This document shows, one piece after another, positions 22,356-34,137 of a stretch of 64,000 nt of DNA. How positions within the stretch are numbered: position 1 is the stretch's first letter; each line of letters opens with the position of its first letter. The position numbers and the translations under genes are program-made. The stretch is from positions 2,418,001-2,482,000 of the forward strand of contig JAGPNK010000001.1 in the NCBI GenBank assembly GCA_020746835.1. The letters are read 5' to 3'. The notes beneath the pieces were generated by a model that saw nothing but the letters and a program-made list of their open reading frames with translations, was not told the origin of the DNA and did no database searches. This stretch comes from Stachybotrys elegans. Lineage: Eukaryota; Ascomycota; Sordariomycetes; Hypocreales; Stachybotryaceae.

Positions 22356-23355
22356 CTAGAACACAGGAGGTATCATGGTCCATTTCTGCCGGATCTTGTC
22401 ATGGCCAAACTTCTCGCCGTACCACTGTTTTGTCCCGGCCGCCGTCGCACCAAGATTAACTGCTGCGAACAGCAGGCTAGCCGTGACTGTCCTGTTGAGC
22501 ATATACCCTTCTGGGGCAGTAGCAATTGCAATACCAAGATATATGACGCAATCGCAGGTATAGTGAGGGCAGACAATATACTGGAAAAGGCCTCGTTCGG
22601 GCAGAGTGTACTTCTTCAGGCTGGCCAGGTGGCTGTGGCACTGATATTGGTACCAGTACGCGGCCAAATACACAGCGGTTCCAACAATGGCTTTTGTCCA
22701 GGGGAGTTGTACGGGCTGCGAAGAGTTCCACATGTCAAGTATTGCGCCTGGCACTATCTGTGAGCATGCAAAGCCGGTTGGGAATATGACGGGACTCACC
22801 AGATCCTTCCACCCAAACAGCAACATTTACCCCCGTATAGTAAACCACGCCAAGAGCCCAGTGAACAATCCACATGGGCGACGAGCCTGGTCTCGTCACG
22901 AACAAACTCTCATAGAGTCTTCTCACGCCTTGCAGAGCCATCAATGTCCAGGCAAGGTACACCTGTCCCGTTGTCATGGATGTCCCTCCTGTCTGGGCCT
23001 GACGAGCAGCCACTGCCGTCAAAACAGCCCCTCCCCAGACAAGCTGGACAGCCCAGAAGATGGACCAGGCCACCGATGCTACGTAGAAGTGCAGGAACCA
23101 CTGGTGAGGCACCTGGCCGAGTCGAGTCAGGTATATCAGCAGCCCGTGCAGGCTCGCCTCGCCGTGGGTGTCCTCCTGGCCCTTTGTGCCGCCCTTTCTG
23201 GACCTCGCGCCGTATTCCGTCATGGCTGTGCGGACGCTGGCGGGCGCTGCCTGGACAGCAAGAACGAGGGCTGCGGCGAGCACGAAGGCGCTCTGTACGA
23301 ATCCCGCGGGTGAGAGGGCCTGTAGATGCCCAACGAGGGACTGCGTGAGGTCCAT
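22356..23355 (-). CDS. DFG10: Polyprenal (polyprenol) reductase, DFG10/SRD5A3 family
   Basis: Exon 1 (23355-22800) and exon 2 (22753-22356) flank a 46-nt intron (GTGAGT ... GATAG) and join in phase 1 to give 317 residues, close to human SRD5A3 (318). The protein is hydrophobic with about six membrane segments. The conserved C-terminal 3-oxo-5-alpha-steroid 4-dehydrogenase domain includes YQYQCHSHLASLKKY, the FQYIVCPHYTCD motif and a terminal WYGEKFG region. The enzyme acts in the ER membrane in the last steps of dolichol synthesis, supplying the lipid carrier for N-glycosylation. I chose the ATG at 23355 (MDLTQSL); an in-frame ATG 24 codons upstream would add a polar segment not expected in the family. 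The 3' end lies only 27 bp from the stop of the convergent ALKBH6 gene, so the two transcripts almost certainly overlap. Confidence 0.93.
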
Positions 23356-24011
23356 GGTGTGTTGGTTATTGATTTTATTTTGAGCAATGGGATTCTCCGT
23401 GTGTGTTTCTTTGCAATTTTGACACATCGGCAGAAATCCGTGGGCGGAAACAAGTTGTTAACAGGTTGGTTTGTTTTTGAGACGAGGTACAGGGTAGGGT
23501 TGATATCCAAGCAAGCTTCACATGTCTAATCGTGTTTTATGCGCTTGAGCTATAACAACAGTGCAAGGTATAACCACATTATGTGAATGATCAAGCATGA
23601 AATATCAGGAACAGTAATGCGCACTCAAAGTATTGAGAATTACCTCCTTGATGCGTTGATGAGGGTGAAGATAACATATATCCACGTGTCCAAAAACATA
23701 ACTGGCTCTTGAGAGAGCGTCATACAATGATACGAATTGTTAATGAGCAACTACATTTCGCAGCAAAATGGTTTCAAGAATTGGGTGTGGAAAGAGCAGA
23801 CATCCAAAGAGAGCACAGGAAATGAAGCAATCAATATACGCGCTAATAGGTTTTTATTATGGAATTGGCATTTTGAAATGCAAGATTTGAAAATATACAT
23901 TAGGAATTACATCGTAACAGCAAGCCGGGCTATTCATGTGTTCAGGCCTTGCGTAAAAGGTACCATATCCGCCAGCAAGTGCATCTCTCGTTTCCCAGTC
24001 TCAGAGCTCGA
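23356..24011. other. Intergenic: DFG10 promoter and WSC gene 3' region
   Basis: This 656-bp stretch is clearly richer in A+T than the rest of the window, especially 23500-23950. It should carry the DFG10 promoter and the 3' untranslated region of the WSC gene. The ORF at 23737-24015 has no recognisable similarity. Confidence 0.5.
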
Positions 24012-26160
24012 CTAGAGACCATAGCCCCAGTTGCGGCAACGGTCGTTGGGGTTGACGTACTTGTTCTCGGCCAAGCAGCTCTTGTACTGAGAGGTGCACC
24101 TCTCCAAACCACGGCTGGGGGAATCCTTGGGAGGAACAGCAGGGCTAGGGTTGCTGGGAGGGTAGGAAGGCTTGTTGAAGAAGTCAAGGAGACCCTGGAG
24201 GAAATTGCCACCGAAGAAGGTACGGCGCTCGAGCTGGTTCTCCTCGCCGCGCTTCCAGCGACCACCAGAGGACTTGCAGCTCTCGACGTACGTCTCCTTG
24301 CACTCCTCGTACTGCTCCTGGCAAGCGTCGACGCAGGCGTTGGAGCACTGGTTGCGGGGGTACGACTTGCAGCGGCGGCTGTCCTGCTCCGTGTACAGCT
24401 TGAAGGGCTTGCTGAAGAAGTCCTGCTTGATGTCGTTGCAAGTGACGAGGGGCAGCTCAATGCCACCGACGGGGTTGCCGGGGCCGTAGTTGTCCTTGCT
24501 AGAGGTGGGCTGCTTGCAGATGTTGGTGGGCTCAGGGGCGCAGCTGGTGGTGGAGGTAACGACGGCAGTGGTCACGGTGGTAGCAGGAGGGCAAGGGAAG
24601 ACGCTGGTGGTAGGCGTAGGAGGCTTAGGAGGGTTGGGGTGCTGGGGCTTGTTCTTGGTGAAGCACTGGGACTTGCCGCAACCCTTGCCCTTGCGCTTGC
24701 AGTCGCTCTGGCAGAAGTCCTTGATGTTGCTGCACCACTGGCTGAACTCGAGGCACTTGAGAGCAGCAGGGAAGCCAGCATACTTCCAGCACGAGGTGAC
24801 CTGCTTGGCGCACTGCTTCCAGGCGTCGAGGCAGTTATCCTGATCATCCCAGTCGGGCAGAGAGGGCGCGCACCAGTTGCCACACTTATACTCGCACTGA
24901 GCAGGAGGAGTAATGGTGGTGGTGCAGAGCGCACTGCTGGTGGTGCGGGTGGTGGTGAGCTTGGTGGTAGTGGTGATGACGGGCGCCGTGGTGGTGATGG
25001 CAGGAGCAGTGCTGGTAGAGGAAGCAGTAGAAGAACAAGAAGAAGAAGAAGAAGAAGAAGAAGAAGAGGACGTGGACGTGGACGTGGAGCAGGAGGACGA
25101 CGATGAAGACGTGGTAGAGCTCGTCGTCTCCTCGGCAGTGGTAGTAGTGGCCTTCTCGGTGGTGGTAGTGACAGTGTCCTCAGTGGAAGTGGTGGTGACG
25201 TCCTCAGTGGTAGACTCGGAAGGAGTTGGGTACTCGACGGAGCTCGAAGTGGAGGTGGCGGACACGGTAGTGACAGTGGTGGTAGTGCCGACAGGAGGCT
25301 TGTAACCGCAGGGCTCCAGAGACTCAAGCTCCTTAGCCACAAAGATGTTCAGACGGCTGCGGCCACCACAGGTGAGACTCGAGTCACCCAGGCAGGGCAT
25401 GTTGCACTCGGTGTCAGAGACAGGCTGGGTGCCGTTGGCCAGCACAGAGCCGCACCAACATTGACCTGATGAATGAGTCAGTATGCCTTGACGTGGGGTT
25501 GGGAACTCGAGGAGACTCACGTCCATATTCCAGGCCAGCAAAGGGGTAACCGTTCTGTCGGCAGGCATCCAGACACTTGCCGGGGGTGAAGGTAGCCTCG
25601 TCCATCTTCTGGGGCCAGGAGAGAGAGCGACCGCCAGCGCCGTTGTCCGTGTAGCAACCGATGGGCTTGTAGTTGTTGATGGTGACATCGTCAACGCTGG
25701 TGGAGAAGGTAGGATCCTGGTAGACAGACAGGGCACCGTTGCCACCGCAAGTCTGGGACTTGTCACCATCGCAAGGAAGCTTGCAGAGGCTCTCGTCGAG
25801 CGTGGAACTCTTGACAGTGGAACCGCAGTAGCAGTTGCCGTAGTACTTGAGACCGGCGTAACGGAAGCCATTGCCTATACATGAGGGGATTCACGGTCAG
25901 CCTTTGTCCATAGACTGGGTAAAAAAAGAAAGAAGTGTCGACTCACCCTTGCATTCGGCAACACACTTCTCAATGGTCATGTTCTTGTTGCCTCCAGGGG
26001 CCGAGTATTCGAGAGCGGCGGGAGAGCCATCCTTGTAGCAGCCCGAGTAGACGAAGGGCTTGAAGGGATCAACACAGGGAGGAAGTTCGATATTCCAAGC
26101 CTGGGTGTACTGAACGAAGGTGAGGGCCGCAGCGGCGACCAGAGCCTTTTTGAAGCCCAT
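24012..26160 (-). CDS. Secreted protein with two WSC domains, Ser/Thr stalk and cysteine-rich C-terminus
   Basis: Exons 26160-25947, 25874-25521 and 25465-24012 join in phase 1 at both introns (72 and 55 nt) to give 673 residues. Residues 1 to about 21 are a signal peptide (MGFKKALVAAAALTFVQYTQA). Two WSC domains follow at about 35-125 and 140-231, each with the usual eight-cysteine pattern (GCYKDG ... CAECKG ... YGNCYCG ... CGG). WSC domains bind glycans and occur in wall sensors and secreted enzymes. Residues about 245-370 are a Thr/Ser-rich, probably O-glycosylated stalk with a poly-Ser run. Then come two cysteine-rich modules I do not recognise, one of 12 cysteines (from CEYKCGNWC) and one of about 7 (from CNDIKQDFF), a KR and an RR dibasic site (possible Kex2 cleavage), and a short tail with three more Cys. 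There is no C-terminal transmembrane helix or GPI signal, so it should be a wall or extracellular protein, not a Wsc-type sensor. Confidence 0.92.
25024..25095 (-). repeat. Coding microsatellite (TTC/TCT) giving a poly-Ser run
   Basis: On the plus strand GAAGAA units run for about 35 bp and are followed by three GGACGT units. On the coding strand they give the SSSSSSSSSS and STSTST part of the WSC protein stalk. Length may vary among strains without breaking the frame. Confidence 0.8.
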
Positions 26161-26385
26161 GATGAGGGTAAGAAAAAATGGCGAGACGACGAAGGCCGGA
26201 AAGAATGTGTATTATCAACTCAAGAGAGAGAAGAGAGCGTGTAAGTGCAGTTTGTGGCGATCTCCGGTAACGAGTGCGAAGATGCAAAAGAAGCGAAAGA
26301 ATGAGTAAATGGGGGTTGAAAGAAAGGAAACTCCTGTGAGTGTGGTGAGGGAACAAGACTCAAGAGGATGGAGGATGACGTGAAT

Positions 26386-26394
26386 GATATATAG
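26386..26394 (-). promoter_or_regulatory. TATA box and CT-rich leader of the WSC gene
   Basis: The minus strand reads CTATATATC here, about 230 bp upstream of the WSC start codon. Between it and the ATG the minus strand is strongly pyrimidine-rich (CTTCTTTC, CTCTCTTCTCTCTC). A TATA box plus CT-rich leader is typical of strongly expressed fungal genes. This is a pattern-based call. Confidence 0.5.
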
Positions 26395-27330
26395 TCGAGG
26401 CCCAGGAGGGGAGGGGGAGAGAGGACGGGAGATGAGGCATGGGTCGTCGATGCAGCCTCAGCTCGAGCCTCGAGCCTCGAGCCAACCTTGACCGGCCGCG
26501 AGATCTAGATCCCCACAGTGCCATGCCTGGACTGCGCTCTGCCAGAAAAGTCACGATGCTAATGTTTGCTGGCTGGCCTTGCCGCAACCTGCGACGGACC
26601 CCATCTGCCGGATCGACCGGAGCTATAGGCGAGGAGGGGGCTATTATTGCTTGCGCGCGAGTCAAACACCACGGACCCTACTTAGCAGGCGACGAGAATA
26701 GGGTGCGGATGCAGGGAGTGAGGGCGCAGCTTGGGCTATACCGTAGGGAGGGTGAAGGGGGAGAGGGTGGTGATATTAGCCATACCACGCCCACTACAGC
26801 CTTAAGATGGGCCGTGGGCCATGGGTCATGGGCCATGGACAGGTGGGCTCCTTCGTTTGCTGCCGTAGGTACTAATGGACAGGAGTGTATTACCCGATTT
26901 GGCAAGAAAGGAGGTCCGTGGTTGGCGCTTGCCTACCCTACCTGTTCAAAGTCAGCACCTAGAACTTCCTTGTTACGAATTAGTTTGCTGGCTTGTGCTT
27001 GCCTAAGTGACTGCCTGCCCGTTAGTCGTCGGACCTATACTGGCAGGGAAGGGTTTTGCATGGCAGGTCCAGCCTGCCGTGGTCTCGATGCTTTTCTACC
27101 AGGTCCTGCCTCTGTGATAGGCACTTGCTAGTCGGCGCTCAGACCCTGTGACGAAGAGACTCTGCATGCATCACCACCAGCAGTCAACCTCTCTAGATGT
27201 CCGTGTATACCCTTTGCCACTCTTCTGGAGGGCATCAGATGCATACAGATGCATATCCAGGGCGCGGCTGCAGTTAAGATTTGAGGTTCGGTGAGATGGA
27301 TGACAAAGGTAACATTGCAAAAATCCTTCA

Positions 27331-27356
27331 TCCTCCTCCTCCTCCTCCTCCTCCTC
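27331..27356 (+). repeat. (CCT)n microsatellite
   Basis: An uninterrupted TCC/CCT trinucleotide run of about 26 bp in intergenic DNA. Confidence 0.9.
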
Positions 27357-29558
27357 TACTAGGTATCCTTCATCATCGCCCTCTCCCTCTCAGCCACAAA
27401 ACAACCCCGCCCACGAGAATCTAATCACTAGATGCGAGATCCCTTCCAGGAACATCCAGGAACATCTGTGCACCTGTCGGCGCTTTTCTACGCCGTGGCC
27501 CCACGACTCTGATACCGTGTCCAACTATCCGGATCTGCATTCCAAAGCTCGTCCACTCATGGTTGATGGCCGTCTTCCACCCCCTGTCTTGTCAGCTAGA
27601 CAGACACCTCATTTCTCTTTCCATCATATAGATGACCAACTGAATAACAAAAACTCAGGCAGAGCAACGTGCTCAACAGTCAGCGAATCTCGCCAACCTG
27701 ACGGCGCCGTCTTTGCTAGGACCACCCGTTTCCACCCCTCCTACTTACCTCCTACCATTATCCAGGCCACCTCGTATACAAAAAGGTCTAGCCCCGGGGA
27801 CGACCGTCGAGTCCACCCTAGCATCACCAATCGCCTTCATCCCGGCTGTCCGAATAGGCAAGGTTCAGGGCACCTGGGGTGCTCTTTTCGGAAAGCCACA
27901 GCAGATTCGGAAACAGACCGTCTCCTTTGTTTTTGTTTCTTCGTCCCTTTTTTTTCTCTCTTCTTCCTCCGCGAACCCGTGGATCAGACCTAGTGCAGGT
28001 GGGTTTGACAGACGAACGACCAGGATGGGTGCATTCAGGTTCAGGTCCAGCGCCTGGTAGGGATCCTTACCGTTCTGCATCAGGTGTTTGTGACGATATT
28101 TTGCCTTCGCTCTTTGGCCTCACGCCATGATGCTCGGCTCCTGACCCTTGGGAATTGCCGTCCCCTTATCGTCTAAGCCGGCATTGCCCTAATCACCTCT
28201 TTGCGGCCAAGGAAGGCAGTGTTGCATTGAGTTTGCAGGGCCGTTTGACGGTGAGGATACCACTCTGCCGCTCACATCCATGCATCCTCCAGCAATAACA
28301 CATCATTATACCGTGATACCCATGCCTGCTCCCCCGGGAAAGCCCCAGCCCAAGCTTGCTGCATCGTGATGGTACGTGCGTACCACCGATTCTTGCCACG
28401 TTCATAATGTCATATTAACGGTGCGCTCGTGAGAGATGATAAGATTTTTCTTTGCCCCATACCTGCCTGTAGCCGACCTGACCGAGTACAGCTTTGCCTT
28501 CGGCTTGTGCGCAGCCCTCGCTACCGGTCTAGCGAGGCCCTGATCCGATGAGCTATCATGAAGCCAGAAACTTGGAAACAGGCCAAGCTTGCATCTCGCC
28601 CGTGCGATGGGGATCAGACCAGACCAGACAGATCAGCACAGCCATCCTGAGCCTGATCACATTGGCCAATGTTGGTCTACAGCAAAACAAAGACTCACAG
28701 TCACCGTCCCGTCCCGTTCCCTCTCCCCCTTCTTCCCAAGGTCTCCATTTCGGGCATTTCCAGGTGGAGCCACCTTGTCATCTCGTTGACCTGAACTATT
28801 GATTTTCTAAACAACAACCCGACCCTACCACCAATTTGGCCCCAGCTCACCTCCGCGGGCTCCTTGCAAAGCCAGACGGGTATTTCGACTCTTGGCTCTG
28901 CTGCTACATACGTAATGAATGGATGAGCAGGCTAATTCCTTTGTTTGCTTGGCCTGCCTGGCACCCTTCGCTAGGTCTGAATGCTTAACGCCACGATGCT
29001 CAATGCCGTAAATTACCCCGTTCTCTCTCCTTCAGTCGCTCCCAAAATGCTTCACCGAAACTGTGGCTGTCTTGTATGGTCTCCCAAGCTGGCTCTGCTA
29101 CTCAATCAGAGCCACCGCCACATGATCCCCTCTCCACTGTCCCGTGAGCCAGACCAACGCCAAAGCAATATATGATGGCATCGTCATCTCCCCCTTTCTC
29201 CTTCACCCTCTACAAAACATGAGTGGCGTCTGCATGGTTGGAATGAGGGAAGCTAGTGAACACGGAGGCCCCGTTCCATATCATCAACCTCATCCACAGA
29301 CTGACACAACTGTCACAGGGCTAGCTGCAGGCGCTCGAGATACTCTGATTGCATCACATAGGATTCCTTAAAGAATCTTCCTTACTGCCAACGGCTCGTG
29401 TACTTTTGATTCCATTCTGTCATGCTCACATCTCAAGACTACCTATGTAGAGATTATTCAGACCTCTAGAGTACACCCCTCCTTCTCTCCAGTGCAAGCC
29501 CCTTCCGAAGAAAAAACGCCTTTGAAATCATGATTCGCAATGAAAGTCGTCCCTCCCC

Positions 29559-32500
29559 TTAGTTCTTGTTCCTCATGTGTGGAGGAACCCACTTGCCCGC
29601 GGTGCGTGGCGGCAGCGACTCGGCGGGAGGAGCAGGAGACTCCGTCCGGCCGTTCTCACCACCGCGGCCAGAGCCGCTGCTGCGATCCATGGGTGCGCCG
29701 CCGCGACCACTGAAGCTTCGGGGCGGGGGTGCACTCTCGGGCTGGCTGGCTCCGCCGCCTGCTGCGGCCTTTGCGGCCTCACGCTCTCGCCAGCTGGGCT
29801 TGTTGCCTGCCAGCGCCAGCCTGGGTGGCCCAGCGGGACGATCGCCCGAGGAGCGGTCGTTGGAGTCTGTTCGCTCCATGGGGGTGCCGGTGCGGGATGG
29901 CGGACCGTCCTCCCTCTTGGAGGCATCGCGGTCGCGCCACTTGCCGGAACCAATGACCGGAGGTCGGCGGCCCTCGGGCGTCTCGGTCTTCTCCGGTACC
30001 CTTGAGCTCGGAGGAGCGTACTTCTCCTTCTCCTTCTCGGCCTTGCGGCGCGCAAGAGCCTCCTCTTCTCTTCGCTGTTGTAGAGCGGCCTTCTCCAGCA
30101 TCTCCTGGCGCTCCTTCTCCCGCTGCTCCTTGAGCTTGGCGAGCTCGGCCTTTCTTGCCTCGTCGCGCAGGCGCTGCTCCTCCTTCTCGCGTTCGGCGCG
30201 CTCCTCGGCTTCGCGAAGCTCACGCTCATGCTCCTCGCGCTCTCTCTTCTCGCGCAGCTTGCGGTCGCGGACCTCCTTCTTGCGAGCCGCAATCTGCTTC
30301 TCGAGCTCGCGCTCGGCGTCTCTGCGTCGCTTCTCAAACTCGTCGCGGCGGCGCTCATATACGGAGGATCGGTAGGTCTCGTATAGAGGCACCAGGCGGC
30401 TAAGGCGGTGCTTGAGCTCCACACTCTCCTTGTGCTTCTCCTCGGCCTCCTGGAGGGTCTTGGCCTTGACCTTCTCGTAGATAGCACGATCCTCCTCGAC
30501 CTGCTTGGAGTAGTCATCGGCCAGCTTCTTGGACTCCTCCTTTCTAAAGGCTCGCTCCAGATGATCGAGACGCTTTCCAGTGATGCGCAGCTTCTCGTTA
30601 ACATCGTTCTTCTCACGCTCGAGCTGGGCGAGCTTCATAGCACGCAGGCGGTTGCTGTCGAGGTTGTCGAGGTCTTCCAGGTCGATATCAAGAGCCTTGT
30701 CGGACATCTTAAGATCCGCAATCTGCTTCTTGAGCTCTTCCTTGCGAACACGGTCGCGCTCAGCCTTCATGCGGCGAGCCTCACGCTCCTTTTGCTCGGC
30801 GGCCAGACGCTTGTCTTCGGCCTCCTGAAGAGCCTGCTCCTTGAGCCTCTTCTGGCGAGCGTTCTCCTTGTCCTTCTTGGCCTGGATCTCAGAGGCCTCC
30901 TCCTTGCGCTTCTGGATAATGTCCTTTCGGGCAAGGATCTCCACGTGCTCACGCTCGGCGCCAGCCTTGGCGCGGGCAAGAGCGGCCTGGCGAGCTGCTA
31001 GCAGCTCCTTGTTGAAGGTGGGATCAATGTAGTGGCAGGTGGTAAAGAGAGCGCCGGCGAGGCGCGTGAGCTGAGATCGGACAATCTCGGAGGGAGTGCT
31101 CTGGAGGCGCTGGACGGTGCCAGTCTCGGACTCGGCTGAGCCGGCTCCCGAGCCACTACCGGCCTTGGCTGAGGAGAAGACGTCGTTGTCGAAGCTCAGG
31201 ACGCCAGTGGCGTGGTCCATGCGGATAGCCAGGTCACCCTTCTTGTTTCCGTTCATGATGAACTTCTCAATGGTGCTGCGGGTAACCTGGTAAGGTTCGG
31301 GGAACTGAGCCAGGCTCTCGACGAAAGCCAGGTCGACAGTCTCGTAAACCTGAGAAAGCTGCTGGAACAGACGAGTGAGGATAACCTGCTGCAGAGGGAG
31401 AATGTAACGCTCCATCTCGGGGTCGGCACCAATCTTGGTCAGGATAGGCGAGATCTTCTGGCAGATGGACAGAGGGTGGAAGTCGACCTCGAGAATGTTG
31501 TACAGATCCCGAATCTCAGGTCGGACTCGCTGCAGGATAGACTTGGACATCGCATCGCGGAAGAGCCTGGCACGGGTAGGTGCCTGGGACATGCTGAGGA
31601 GGTGGGTGAGGCGGGAGTTCTTGTTCTTCTTGGCCTCGTCAAAGTCCACCATGGCACCGCGAGATCGCGAGGTGCTGATGACGGGAATGGCGAGAGCAGA
31701 GAGGAGGACGAAGGAGGCGGCCTTCTGCAGGTCGGCGTCGGACGCCGGGGGGTTGTCCGACTTCTTACCCTGCCCGGTAGCGACCAGAGCAGCAGACTGG
31801 CGCAGCAGAGTGTAGTACCTGGACCAGGCGGCAGCGTGGAACAGGTAGTTCTCTCCGACGAGGAAGATGCGAGTCAGCTTCTCGTAGTAGTTGGCCATCA
31901 TGATGTTCTTGGGAGGGCGCTTGCTCAGGTTGAGCAGCGTGTGGATGTCCTCGACACTGCGGAAAGCCTCCTGCCACAGCTCCAGCTCGACAGCGACATT
32001 GAGCTGCTGGAAGCGCGTCTCAAGGTGGCGCTGCAGGGTATCGGGGTCGCTCAGGTTGATGGCGTGCATCTGCGACGAGTACTTGGCGGCGGTCTGGACA
32101 TGGTTTCGGAGAAGCTCGCAGAGCCTTCGGAACTCGGTCTTTCGGGTGTACTTGAGGCAGAAGTCGAAGGCCTGCATGGCCGTGCTCTGGTAGAGGATCT
32201 CGAGGCGAGCATTGTTGCGCAGGATGTCCAGGACGGTTCGGTAGGCCTCCCAGAGGAACTTGAGCCAAGGAGTGACGATGGCACGGTCCGTGCGATCACG
32301 GGATTGTTCGCCGGAAACGGTGGCGAGCAGGATGGACTCGGGCGTCTCGCTGGCCTCAAGGTCGTCGACGTTGGAGGTGGCAGCGGAGGCCTCGATGGTG
32401 GACTGAACCTCGTCGGCCTTTTGCTGGGCGGCCGTAACCTTCTCCACGGCGAGCTCAATAAACTTCTTCAAGACCAGCTATAATATCAAAGTCAGCGGCG

Positions 32501-32820
32501 CTGCAAAGACGGAGGACGACTCCTGCGTTGGGACCAACCTCGATAGTCGCAATGTTGGTGTTTTGCGAGATGTTCTTGTACTGGTAGAGGGCGTCCTTGG
32601 CCAGCTTTCCCTTCTTCTGTTCGACCGACAGTTCGACCAAGAGGAGCATGACAGGCTCCAGCGACGCGATGGGGACATTTCGGGAGCGCTTGCTGGTGAT
32701 GTGCTCGTGAAGCAGGGTCAGAGCCGCCGGGGTCTGGTTGACCCCGATGAGCTCGTGGGCGCGCTTCAGGACATTTTCCGGCTTCTGATGCGGCGGAGGA
32801 GGCTGTAGCTGGTTAGCCAT
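29559..32820 (-). CDS. TIF32: Eukaryotic translation initiation factor 3 subunit a (eIF3a/Tif32)
   Basis: Exon 1 (32820-32539) and exon 2 (32477-29559), separated by a 61-nt intron (GTTGGT ... ATAG) after ATIE, give 1066 residues, normal for filamentous fungi. The N-terminus [19 protein letters not shown] is diagnostic. The helical repeat and PCI region end near residue 520 ([13 protein letters not shown] ... [15 protein letters not shown]). Residues about 560-880 are a long charged helix ([20 protein letters not shown]), the spectrin-like part that binds eIF3b and the 40S subunit. The C-terminus (about 900-1066) is Gly/Arg/Ser/Pro-rich with R-x-D motifs, ending PPHMRNKN. eIF3a is a scaffold of eIF3, recruiting Met-tRNAi and mRNA to the 40S subunit. 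A weak point is the leader: an upstream ATG at 32894-32892 is out of frame and overlaps the start, but is followed at once by GTACGT, which could be a leader-intron donor. Confidence 0.96.
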
Positions 32821-34137
32821 ATGAGGGCTCGGGGAGGGGTAGGGTCATTAAAAGAGACGAGGCTCCTGAAGCCGTGGGACAAGCGACGTACCATGCTGGG
32901 CAACCTCCTCTGCGGGTTGAGCTGAAAACTTCGAGGAGATTAGGACGGTTCGTGGGATCCGTCGCAAGCCTTGGGGCGAGTGTTCTGGTGGCTGGCCAGT
33001 ACTCGTCGTGGTGATGCAAGGCACTGAGGAGGAATTTTTCAATTTGTGTGTGCACGCTATCCGAACATTGAGGGGCTAGGTTGCGGTTCCAGACGTGCGG
33101 CCGTCACGTGAAGCATTATGTCAGCATCCTTTACTCCCATCTCAACGCAGGCCAACAGTGGTCATGACAATGGCTCAATTTGGCAGATGGGTTTGTACAG
33201 CCAGCGGAAATCGTGGTTCGCTGTTGATAAATAAAAGACCGAGTCCGAAGTCGCAAATCTCTGCCAGAAATTTTCATCTTCAGCACGCTTGCCGTCGTGC
33301 AAGACTCCGACGTGCATTCAAGTCAGGGATGAGATGTCGAAGGACCGTTATACGGTTACAGCCTTGTCAGGTTCGTTGCAGATCATTGAGTTGGTTCAAG
33401 TCGCCGAGTCGCGACTTGTAGCAGGATACCCTCTGAGGAAGGAGATGCGTGTCAGCCACGTCGTGGGCTTAAGCTTACGCGAGGAACTGTTACATGACGA
33501 TTCTCCCCACTTTGGGGAGGACCACGGGACAAGTGCACAATATCTGGTCGGCGTTTCACAACCGAGAGGAATACGGTGAGCAGTCGGTTTGGTGCGCAGC
33601 GAGGGACGCCGCCATTCCTATGCAGCGCGATCAAGATCCAAGGACTGCTCCAGACTGCTCCAGACTGCTCCAGACTGCTTCCAGAAGGAGGAGCCACCTG
33701 TCATTTCCTTAGTAGGTCCTAGCACTTAGTTTCTCTTTTGGCCAAGATCGCGTCAACCGATGGTCTGGCTTGGGTTTGCTTCCTGCCTGAAGCTTGCGTG
33801 GTTGAATTTCGCGGGATTGAGGATTGATTCCGGGTTGATCATCTTGGCTCTGCACGAGCATGGAAATTACGAACGACTCCACCAGCCGATAGCCCGTCGT
33901 TGGGTGAAAGGTAAAAGCAGCCTAGCGCAATTGAGTGCTCGCCGCCCTAAGCTTTCACGTCGTCCTACAATGTCACGTGACGCACCATGAGCGCTAGCCA
34001 CATTATGTCATCAAGGCGTATTTTGAATAGCGGTATCTCAGCCAAGGCATCTTTCGAAACCTGGGCGGTCGACAGCTAGCTTTTTCTCCGGCGCAATTGC
34101 CATCCAGCAGCTGATCCTTGCTGGAATCGCCGACAAG
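32821..34137. other. Divergent promoter region between eIF3a (-) and hub1 (+)
   Basis: This 1.3 kb separates two divergently transcribed genes of translation and splicing. It contains the 10-bp tandem repeat at 33643-33683 and no supported gene. The ORF at 33095-33421 and its neighbours show no recognisable domain. Confidence 0.55.
33643..33683 (+). repeat. 10-bp tandem repeat GACTGCTCCA x4
   Basis: Three perfect copies of GACTGCTCCA are followed by a fourth with one inserted T. The repeat lies about 460 bp upstream of the hub1 start and 820 bp from the eIF3a start, inside the shared promoter region. Confidence 0.9.

Larger units (their letters stand above)
26161..29558. other. Intergenic: WSC promoter and eIF3a 3' region, no gene seen
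   Basis: This 3.4 kb contains the WSC promoter, GCTCGAG-type repeats at 26455-26482, a GGGCCATGG-rich patch near 26810-26840 and a (CCT)n run at 27331-27356. None of the ORFs (for example 26439-27131 + or 27517-27993 +) resembles a protein family, and I see no tRNA. The 600 bp nearest 29558 is probably the 3' untranslated region of eIF3a. Confidence 0.5.

Noticed and set aside
23949..25106. 385-codon ORF on the plus strand across the WSC gene
   Set aside because: It is antisense to the Ser/Thr/Cys-rich coding exon. Its Val/Leu/Ala/Gly-rich translation is what the reverse of TCC/ACC-type codons gives. The minus strand has a signal peptide, WSC domains and clean splice sites.
31212..32483. 423-codon ORF on the plus strand across eIF3a
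   Set aside because: It is a shadow of the eIF3a coding exon, made open by strong codon bias; it has no domain, and eIF3a on the other strand is certain.
33750..33990. Possible small plus-strand gene (76 codons) before hub1
   Set aside because: No recognisable similarity, no splice partner, and it lies in the expected hub1 promoter.
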